Assembly: GCF_001039355.2 (NCBI RefSeq)
Contig: NW_019775457.1
Location: 308,258-372,257 of the forward strand
Origin: Lingula anatina
Lineage: Eukaryota; Brachiopoda; Lingulata; Lingulida; Lingulidae
Direction of reading: 5' to 3'
DNA: 64,000 bases
The translations under genes were made by a program, and so were the position numbers. Under the pieces are notes generated by a model. It was given only the letters and a program-made list of their open reading frames with translations. It searched no databases and was not told the origin of the DNA. This document shows, in pieces, positions 36,322 to 47,300 of the stretch (positions are counted from its first letter, which is position 1; each line of letters opens with the position of its first letter).

Positions 36322-39300
36322 ACTGTCGCTTAGTGCAAACCAAGCTTCATTCCTGCCATTCAGCTTGCCACTGCCCTGTTTTGACGTACGCTATGAAAAA
36401 CCAAAAATTCGATGTTAAAACTACATGTTTCAAGTTTAAATTACACAGTCACATTTTTGTTCTTAAATACCACTGAATTTAATGTGAAATATATAAATAT
36501 CAATTTATTCAAGGCAATTGTTAATAGCGCCTAAGCTAAACAAACAGAGAAACCAGGTAAGGTAAATAAACATAAATACAAATATCAGCCGGTGTTCTGT
36601 TGTGGAGGCTGTATCCAATAGCCCTGCAAGTGCCTGGTTTTATAACTGTTTGAAAGCCATTATACCATTTAACAAAACATTAGTTCTGTGTGTATTTCAG
36701 TTATAATAATTTATCGTGGGGTGATTTAACCGCACCCTGCCAGACTGAGAGATCTATCACAACTGTAGGCCTACATGCCTGACGGATCCGTTTTCATTTT
36801 ATAATGAAACTGACTTGAAAGCATTGAATTATCTAATCGTCACGGACCATTGACGCATCTGAAATGGAATGAATATTCACCTTTACATTTTCTTTTGTTT
36901 TTCGGTCTCTAGCGAAATAAAAAATGTTCCGCAAATGCATGTCTACTTCGGCTGTTTTCTGCGCAGTTGTTTTCCAGATTAACTGACAACCAACCAACAC
37001 ATTTTAATATATTTTGAACTTTCAGAGCAGGTATTATCTACTTTAAGCTATCCTGCCCAGGGATTCCCCGCAAAATCGAATTTTCCTTGAAAAAAGGAAA
37101 TTAAAGTGCTTGACCCATCTCTGCACTTATTAATTAAATTCGATGTTTTATACCATTACTGATTAAATAATTTTACTCCTTAAATTAAAGAAATGGCGAT
37201 ATACGTCTTACTTTTAATTTAAGTGGTTATATCGTTCTTCAAGGAGAAACTGGGAAAGATACATGTACATAACTTTACAGCTTGGTGAGCATAGAAAAAT
37301 CTGACATTGGAACTTTTTCAAACACTGATATATAGTCTGTCTTTAATGTTTTAAACTTTACAAGACGATGCTTTGGTAACACATTTGAGTTGGCCTAATT
37401 AATTAAACGACAGAAATAACAATCCTCGTCCATTTTTTACCACTACACTTTCATACCATACTTTTTATTCATGGCAAATAGATATTTTCTCACTCTTTAC
37501 CGCCCGAGTCTGACGTGGAAGGGGAGAGGTGCTATCAGACTGTCTTTGAACGGTGACATCGGAGTTTTAAATCACATATATATATAATTCAGAGAAAAAT
37601 ACTCAAAGTAGGTTTCAGACACCAATAAAACCAATACATTCTCACATGCCGTAGAGGAGATCCTGTATTCAACTTCTACGTATTCATTTCCTTGCTTTCT
37701 GCTTCATATAAGACGGGAGCGGTTCCATTGTCGTTGAAAAATTCGTATTTAATACAGAAATTCATATTTTAACATTTAGAGAATGTTTAGTAAATCAGTT
37801 GGAGAGTAAAATATTCTGAAATAATGCTAATATATTTCTATGTATCTGGCATTTAAAAGCATTTTCTGTCCAGTAAACTGTATATAAATGTACCCTCTAC
37901 CAGGGCGGCAGATAGTATAGCCACTGTCAGAAGATTGACTATATTTAGCCAGAGACGTCATTATCTGTGAATATCTAGTGAAAAATCAATCTGTGGCCCT
38001 GGTAGAGGGCAATATAAATGAGGGCATCCAAGAGTCTAACACTCGATAAACGTTTTGTTACTAGCGTTTTCTCCTACAGCAAATTACTGTTTTAGTATAT
38101 CTTTCCCTCATTATTTTATTTCCTTCTAAAATAAATCTTTCATTTTCCCCCCCAACATATCTTAGTGTTGCGCCATAACCAGGTGTGGGCGGTTGAGGTC
38201 GGGGGTCAGGTTTTCGGATATTTGACATCAAAAATGGAGCCGTTATTGTTTCCATTCAATTTAACTAAATATTTCGTGCACGTACGCATTTACGATTTTA
38301 CAAATCGGATGAAATGGTTGAAAGGAAACAGACTGTGTCCGTCATGTCGGTCATGTGACAACCTTATATTTTGCAAACAACGTTAACATGCAAGCATACC
38401 AAATAATACTTGATATGTTACTACTGCTAATATAAAGGAATGTTCTATACAAGGCTTTCCAGACAAACCAAATTTTCCTCTGTAAAGATATTTTCTCGTA
38501 CTCCCGAATTATTGCTAGCCCGGCCCGTTCTTGCACATCGGCGTCTTATACCATTATTTTCATAAAATGATCTAGTTTTTACTGGCAGATCTCCCTGTAC
38601 ATTTCATAAGGATATACCTACATCAGGAACTTTTATTTGAGGGGTATTATAGTTTTGAAGGTCCGAATCGGGAAAGATAAGTAGTTTTACAGGATATGTA
38701 GACAGAAAGTGACTTAAGGTGATCTCCAAACGCAGATAGTGTAACTTAAATGTAGGAAAAAAGCTTTAGAAGGCGTTTTTCCTTATCCGACTATTAAAAT
38801 CCCCTGCTTTCTAAAGACCCTTATCACACGACGTGACGTTGTTTTGGACCAGGCACAGACGAATAAACAACGCGTAATCACAAATATATCTCTTACATCC
38901 ATGACCCAAGTATTGCGGGTTCGAACTTTTCAACCTGGCCCAGCAGATTGGTTTTCAGTGTTGCTGTTATAAATGAAATTTCCTTTAGGCAATAATCTGT
39001 ATTTACTGTATTCTCATAATTTTTCAATAATATTGAAAAGATGGATCGATAATCACTTGCGCTACTTGTACATCTCGCTCTCCCTTTAACTGCCGTTTAA
39101 TTTTGTCCTTTACTTTGACTTTTAAGTTATCACAAAAATTTGAACTATGGCACTTTTTTTTTTCAAAAAATTGCTGTTTGACCATCGATGTTTTAGTGGC
39201 CGAATAAACTGCACACAATAACTGGCAAATGCGTTGCGGTAAGTGTTACAGAATTCTCCCTGTTCTTCTGTCGTCAAAAACGGATTCTTTAGCCAAGATA

Positions 39301-39700
39301 CAACACGTAGGAATACAAGGTACGTAATACTCGATTTTCCTCCAGCAAAGGGCGTACTAAATACCAAGAATTGTCAAGGCAGCGACTATAGATACAATAG
39401 CCATAAGATTAATAAAAAGCTCAGCGAATTTCTGGTGAGAAGTGCAACATCAACAATAGAGGTAACGTTTTTCACAGACATCAAGTTTTGGACTCCATTG
39501 ATTAGAACTCCTCGAGAGCATAATATACAGAAAAAAATCTATAATGTCCACACTAGCCGTGAAGCCCCCCACGACCGTCATTTAACACTATGGTAAATGA
39601 TACGACTGAAGCAGTATGAAAGAGACAACTACAGAACAGATATATTAACACCTATTGAGTGAGATATATAAGACATACACCAGGTGTATGCAGCTGTGAA
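36322..39700. other. intergenic, no gene recognised
   Basis: AT-rich DNA with one small foldback (37893-38009). A block at 38600-38770 shares phrases (cttttatttgaggggt, aagtagttttacagga) with 11470-11600 in the BH3-only intron, a dispersed repeat. A plus frame at 39243-39596 and an overlapping minus frame at 39122-39367 have no recognised domains and may be transposon relics. A minus-strand AATAAA (plus 39710-39715) may end SLF1. Confidence 0.5.
37893..38009. repeat. small foldback element
   Basis: Termini ccctctaccaggg and ccctggtagaggg are perfect inverted repeats around about 90 bp with a partly self-complementary centre. Confidence 0.75.
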
Positions 39701-39904
39701 CCACTCAGCTTTATTAGCAGGTTAACTTGTGACATACATCTGTTTGGCATTAGGAACTTTTGAGAAACACTTCGTTCCTGACTCTGTTGCAAATATTAAA
39801 AGATCCTTAAAAGTAATGGACATCTTAAATCTTTGACTAAAAGTAATATCCCTGAAATATCAAAGGAAATAAGATGGCTGCCAAATTCAGTTATACTGAT
39901 ACAA

Positions 39905-40194
39905 TCTGTCCTAGTGGGACTACAGTGACCTGTTCCTCACATAGTCCCTGACAGTTATATATTCTGTCCTAGTGGGACTACAGTGACCTGTTCCTCACAT
40001 AGTCCCTGACAGTTATATATTCTGTCCTAGTGGGACTACAGTGACCTGTTCCTCACATAGTCCCTGACAGTTATATATTCTGTCCTAGTGGGACTACAGT
40101 GACCTGTTCCTCACATAGTCCCTGACAGTTATATATTCTGTCCTAGTGGGACTACAGTGACCTGTTCCTCACATAGTCCCTGACAGTTATACTG
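39905..40194. repeat. 58-bp minisatellite, five near-perfect copies
   Basis: The unit begins tctgtcctagtgggactaca and contains gtgacctgttcctcacatag. Copies start at 39905, 39963, 40021, 40079 and 40137 with almost no divergence, so it is recent or homogenised. It lies in the presumed SLF1 3'UTR or downstream. Confidence 0.95.
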
Positions 40195-40358
40195 ATACAT
40201 TCTGTCCCCCTCCCATCTCTTCCAACAAATACAAAAATAATCATGAATTACTAATGTGCAGCTAGAAAGCAAATAAAAAATAGCAAATAGACAAATTAAT
40301 CTTATTTCACGTTAATCTGAAGTGCCATGATGCTTATTTGTCTACATTGAGAGACAGA

Positions 40359-40640
40359 GTATCTGGCACAGTCTGGGTTTATATGTCACATGAACAAACT
40401 GGTGCCACGCACAGGGAGGCTACTGTTCAAAGTCCATGTGGTGTATACTATATGGCCTCAGGTATCTGGGTTTATATGTCACGTGAACAAACTGGTGTCA
40501 CAGTGAGGCTACTGTTCAAAGTCCATGTGGTGTATAGTCTTTGGCCCCAGGTATCTGGGTTTGTATGTCACATGATCAGACTGGTGCCATAGTGAGGCTA
40601 CTGTTCAAAGTCCGCAATGTGTATACTCTATGGCCCCAGG
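40359..40640. repeat. three-copy array of about 93 bp including the SLF1 stop region
   Basis: The unit contains gtatctgggtttatatgtca, gaggctactgttcaaagtcc and ends (t)atggccccag. The last copy overlaps the SLF1 stop codon (cta at 40628-40630, reading G-P-stop on the minus strand). The other two repeat that stretch in the 3'UTR at about 40452 and 40545. Confidence 0.8.
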
Positions 40641-43600
40641 AACTTCATAGCTGAAATCTTAGCTCGGACTGATACTGGTATTTCACCTCCATATAAAATA
40701 TTCACATGGACCTCAAAGTCACGTACATGGCAGCGAAGATCTCGCACAATATCTAAATCATCTCGCAATCTGGCACCACCATTTTCATCAAAATGTGAAT
40801 TTCGGTTATTCGACAGATTTTCTGTCCAATCTTCTAAAAGTTCCAGTTCTTGGGAGGCCTGAGAGTTATCCAGGACAATCTGGGAGTTGTCCCTGGGACC
40901 TTGTGCTGCCACACGCCTCAGTTTCAGTGAATTGTGGCTGATGTAAGTTTTCAGCATGTTGTAAAGCAGCAGTACCAGTTTGTGGCATTCCTCCCTGCTG
41001 GCATGGTTCCTGTGTGGCTCTACTCCCAGAACTTCTGCATACACCTCTGCATCAGGCAGGAACCTTGTACTAGCCTCCTCTGTCTGAGACCAATCCTGAG
41101 AAGACTGGGCACCTGGAATATCATTACAGTGAAGGCATGATGAATGTGCAACTTTCAGAAGCACTAAAACAGCTTATTACTTTATTCTTGGGCTCTTAAA
41201 TTATGTCCCCATTTGCATTGTGTATTATAGAATATCATGAAAACCTTGTTGTTTAGGTGTGCTATGACATATAGTGGCTGTGTTAGGTGAGCTACAACAT
41301 ATAATGATTGTTTTAAGTGGGCTAAGAATGACAATGATTGTGTTAGGTGTGCTGTGACATATAATGATTGTGTTAGGTGTGCTGACATATCATGATTGTG
41401 TTAGGAGTGCTGTGACACATAATGATTGTGTTAGGTGTGCTGACATATAGTGATTGTGTTAGGTGTGCTGTGACATATAATGGCTGTGTTAGGTGTGCTT
41501 TGACATAATGGTTGTGTTAGATGTGCCATAATATACAATGGTTATGTAAGGTGTGCTACATCATTTAAGTTGAATGGGCTACAGTGCAGATTAAATGAGA
41601 TGAAAGTGCTAACATGCTGTAGAGTACAGTCGTCTCCTGGCAGAGTTGTGGCCTGGCAGAGGTCCAGTAATAGGCGTCTTCAGCAGGCTCTTCATCTCCT
41701 CAGTGCAAGCATAGTCCAGGGCAACACTGCCATCTTTGGTGGCAAGACTCAGCAGTGAGGCACCTTCAAGCAGAAGTGGCAAAAACTTATTAGTAAATCG
41801 ATCTTCTAAAGATGAACAGAACCCATAAATTTAACATACAATTATGGGTCTGAAAACAGCAAAACTCTTTTTCTGGAAGATGAAATAAAACTCTTTTTAA
41901 GAAATGCCAAATCTTCTACCTAATAGTGTCTAAGTGCTCCCGTTGCTTGCTTACCCCCATAGTTCAGTAGTACCCTGGCCACCTCTAGGTGGTTGTTCTG
42001 GACAGCGTCATGGAGAGGTGTGATGCCATCCACATTACACACCCTCAGATCCACACCTGACTCCTTATGACCTGGAAGTAGCCAATTTTAACTTTCATAT
42101 ATCACTTCCTTCTTGTTTATGACATCCATACCTATAATACCACTTTGCTTACTGCTCAAATCCTCAATTTTTATAAATTACTGCTACAACTGATCATAAT
42201 TTCAAACATTACTTTTTCTGACATGAACAGAGCATGATATTTGTCATCAGAAACTCACACTCACAATTATTATTATCAAAGTAGCTGTACATAGTCTTCT
42301 GTGGCTTGTACTTGAGCAACTCCATAACACAGTCAATATGGCCGTGGTTGCAGGCCTCATGGAGGGGGGTCCAGCCTGCGTAGTCCGCGGCATTCACATC
42401 TACCCCTATTCACATACATAATTTATATGAATATGGCTACATGTCTCTTTATAACTAGTAAAGTCTCCACTTAGAAATATCTGAGAGACCGCTTTCAGAA
42501 CAGATGAACTGCAGACTAACTAGTCCGTGGATCAACTATGGCCGACCCCTTATGAAAGCCATACTGGTAAATTCCCTAATGGTCTTCCCAACTACCACAC
42601 GTGCAAGGCCTGCAGGTGTATAGCAATTACATGGATTAAATCTTGGCTCCGACCTGTAGGGAGATCATCTGTTCTAAATGCAGCCATAGACTAGAACTGT
42701 ATCATTCAGAAGATCATTATCTTTGTACAAAGCATGCATTACTAAACAGTATTCTCTTTAGCACCCATAAACATATAAGCTTATAAGATTACTAATAATC
42801 AATGAAACAAGAGACTCCTAAAATTACTATCTATTCAAGTTTTCCTAGAAGTTACCTGGGGTGGCCAAAAGTTCCTTCACCTTGGCCACATTATTCTTGA
42901 TGCAAGCCACGTGAAGAGGTGTTTCACCTGATTGAAAGAGAGGGAAAGAGAAAAATTGAAATGTTTCACTGAAGTGAAATTATTAGCAAAGAAGGGAGGT
43001 AGGACAAGTGGTTCCCTATTCATCATAAAAATTATCCTTGAATAACAAAAATTTAACTATTGAAAACACCCACTGAATACAGGGAGCTGATATTACGGTT
43101 ACATTGGAATTGATATACAAGAAGCAGATCACCAAGTTAACATGTACCTCTTGGATTCCTTTTGTTGACCTGTGAAATCCTCCTTTTTTCTGCCGGGCTC
43201 CAGTGATTAACCGTTCCCCTGGGGGGTCTACGGGCCTGAGTAGATATACTGCCTTGGTTTGGATCACTACAGGGACAAAATAATCATAAATAAATTTGCT
43301 GCAAGCACACAATCCTTTGCAGTAAACACTTATTCAGAATCTGTAATCCAAAACACTGGCTGAGATTAATAACACATTGGAAATTTTTATGTAAGAAATG
43401 TAGTCAATGTGTACATTGCCATACCACTGTGAGAGCAATGCTAAAACACTGTACTCAGTTCAGGCATTACTTCCTGACATCAGCCTCTTGACACACTTGC
43501 CTAACTTTACTCACCCCAAATCTTTTAAAGGTGTGCTGTTCAGTGACTTCAGTTTCTTGTGTGGAGAAATCAGTGACTTGTCCTCCAATACTGGGAGTAC

Positions 43601-44219
43601 ATAGAAATATCTGGACACCTGAAAAATCACATGCAATTGAACAACACTATGAGAGACAGTAAACGAAGGAAAATTAGATGAAGTCATTTAAAATGTGAAT
43701 ATATTTTATGGCTGTGAGCTCACAAGTTTGATTAATGGATTGATTAATGGACCTTCATTTGTAGCATAAGAATCTCCACAATCTATAATACCTTTTTATA
43801 ACTTTAAACATCAGGACTATGTTTACAACATTCTTCTAAATGCACAATATCATATATCAACTATTCTGATCAGTTCACAGTTCGACTTACAATCTTCCTG
43901 AGGCTGAGTGGCTCCCCCTGGTAGCAGTTCAGTGGCAAAAGAGACTCGTCGTGTAAGTCGAGGATATGTTCACAAACTTTCATACAAAGCCAAGATGGTT
44001 TCAGATTGTTTAACACCAGCTCATAGGAAGACACATCTTCAAAGTTTTCAGCTGAAACCAAGAAATATGTAAGAAATTTAACATGAAGGGGGGGAACTAT
44101 TTAATAATAATAATAATAAAAAGGTGCTGAGAATTTCCAAACCTTATATATTATCCAACCTGCATACTTACACTAATTCATCTTGTAAAATAAAATTCAC
44201 GTATAGAGTAAAACATCTG

Positions 44220-44315
<96 letters not shown>

Positions 44316-47300
44316 TTGTGCGTGTTTTCATGACTTACTCATAATTTTGAGGGCCACCTCCCTAGCAAAGTGCACAGCTCTGTCACCAATATTGGAGGTC
44401 TCCTTTGTCTTCACCCTCTCCAACAACTGTGTGTATGCAGCTGCCATGGTAATCAAACTCTGCACCAAATGAACAGCTGTGTTCTGAAATAATTACATAA
44501 TTAACTGATCATAGCATTCATATTCAACCAATAGTGAGTTATATGACTTTTATATTCATTATCTGTTATATCCTGGCTGGCTGCTATAGAGGTGTACCTA
44601 CTTTATCTGTTATATCCTGGCTGGCTGCTATAGAGGTGTACCTACTTTATCTGTTATATCCTGGCTGGCTGCTATAGAGGTGTACCTACTTTATCTGTTA
44701 TATCCTGGCTGGCTGCTATAGAGGTGTACCTACTTTATCTGTTATATCCTGGCTGGCTGCTATAGAAGTGTACCTACTTTATTTGTTATATCCTGGCTGC
44801 CTGCTATAGAGGTGTACCTACTTTATTTGTTATATCCTTGCTGGCTGCTATAGAGGTAAGGTAAGCCAGCAGTTCTTTGCAGTAGGTATTCAGGGTTCCA
44901 GGGGGACCAGAAGGCCACAGTATCTTCCCCAGCATACATGATGGTGCCTGTTTGTTGAGGGAGCTATTCCTTGTTCTGGGTGTAAAACAATGTACATCTC
45001 ACACAAACATGTATCATTCTTAATCAATACTGATTGTCAACTTTGTAACTGAACTCCCTTATCCAGAAGTTAAACATTATTTCTACATAAGATTATTTTA
45101 AGCGAGTTTGAAATCCATTACATTGTGTTTATGTTATTTTCTGGCATTCCTGCTTCTCAGTTCTGTCAGTTCCAAATCATACAAAGCCAAAGAAAGAATC
45201 AAAGCCAAAAGACCTCGCTCAATCCCCACCCCACATAAGCACAGATAATGCTCCTTTATGCCACCACTCAATCCTCCACATAAGACAAGAGTCTCTCTAA
45301 CCCCTGAGAGTTGTGTCTGTATATTCAGCTACTCACCTTAACATCATATGCTGGAAGTCCTGCTCTAGTAATGTGACTAGGTACTGTAATAGTAGAAGAC
45401 AGCGGGTGTGGTGCAGGGGGTGAAGGGACGGTGCCTCTTCTCTTTCTTCAGGACTCTGTATCAGCTGTCTGCAACAGAAACAATGACAGCTGCATAATAT
45501 CAACAAGCAGAATTATTCAGTAAGAAAATGACAACAAAAGGTGAATTTATTAAAGTATAAGACTAGGACAATGTGTTTGTCTTGACTGGTTCAATAGGTA
45601 GACTATACTCACTGAGCTGTGCCATTATAACCAGATGTGGTTGTTAAACATGCTATATCTCTGTAAAGACCACCAAGCTATCACAACCTGAATTCTGCAC
45701 ACTGTATCACCTGAATAGATACTCACTCCAGTATTCCTCTGATACAACAGCTATATAGATACTCAATCCAGTATTCTTCTGATATATCATCTATATAGAT
45801 ACTCACTCCAGTATTCTTCTGATATATCATCTATATAGATACTTACTCCACTATCCCTCTGACAATCATCTGTATAGATACTTACTCCAGTATCCCTCTG
45901 ATATATCATCTATATAGATACTTACTCCAGTATCCCTCTGATATAAGAGCTATATAGATACTTACTCCAGTATTCCTCTGATGAACTCCCACTCTGCTGC
46001 AGTATTCTCCTTGTTGCAGACACCATCTTTATGAAGAGCGTGGAGGTAGACGGTCCTCAGGGCAGGTGTGGTTGGCGGGTGGCAGGTACTGATGCGACGC
46101 AGAGCATTATAGGCCCTGTACATGGTGACCTCATCTGTAGACACCTGATAATTTAGTGTAAAATAAAAATAAAAGTCTAAATTGATTGATATCAGCCTGT
46201 GTGGCTTAAATAAACTAACTTCATCAGTTTACACAATTATATAACAGCAATTAAAGTACTGATACTGGGACAGCTAATCAACCGGATGTTATTCATCAGT
46301 ATTGATAATGTGACAGCTTACCAACTGGATGATAATAATGGGATAACTTACCAACAGGATGTTATTATCAGCTGGTAAAGTATTAATAATGGGACAACTT
46401 ACCAACTGGATGATAATAATGGAACAGCTTACCAACAGGATGATAATAATGGGACAGGTTACCAACAGGATATTATTCATCAGTACTGATAATGGGACTT
46501 CTTACCAACAAGATGTTAATAATGGGACAGCTTACCAACAGGATGTTAATACTGGGACAGCTTACCAACAAGATATTAATACTGGGACAGCTTACCAACA
46601 GGATGTTAATACTGGGACAGCTTACCATCAGGATGTTATTCATCAGCTGGTACAAGGTGCTGGACTGAGGATATCTTTGCCTCGATACCAGGGACATCAA
46701 GGAGTTGACTGCCATGACCATCATCCCCTCCTCCAGCCCCGTCTCAAACAGACCGGTCACCGTCCTGGTCAGCGGGTGTGACCTCTCCTCAGTCAGCAAC
46801 TGGAAATCAGAGCAAATATTTGTGACCACTTTCCCGCTTGTTGTATCACGTGGGGGGTAAGTATAAATTCCCTAAGTCACTTCTAATACGTGTTATTTTT
46901 GCCTCAGTCATTCATCAAATGTTGTGTGTGTATTTTTACAGCAAATAAAGGAGCTGATAGAGAAGTTGATCTGCTTGCACTTATACTCTTAGTTACAGAT
47001 CTAGTCAATGGACTTAAGATTGCATAGAAATAATCTGAAATATCTTAGAAATTGATCATCTTGGCAGTAAGAAGGACACCAGTGTGTAACTGGAAACATT
47101 GAGAAATTTTATTCCCTAGTCCCAAAGAAAAAAAAAACTTGGATATTCACCTTGATGAGGAATCAATCAAGATAATCACAGCAGTGCTTACCATGCCATT
47201 TTTGTCTTTCAAACTTGTAAGGAAATCTGCATTACGAGGACGCCACATACTTCCAGTTCCAGGAAGCTGAAATACAGGTTCATGTAGTAGTAAATATCAG

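Noticed and set aside
39122-39596. Overlapping frames of 81 (minus) and 117 (plus) codons
   Set aside because: No recognisable protein family, no splice structure; possible transposon relic.
39905-41560. Tandem arrays considered as a CRISPR-like structure
   Set aside because: Units are contiguous repeats without spacers, in eukaryotic intron-containing DNA.
44124-44472. Val-Cys frames over 44224-44313
   Set aside because: Translation of (TG)n; the real SLF1 exon lies on the other strand next to it.
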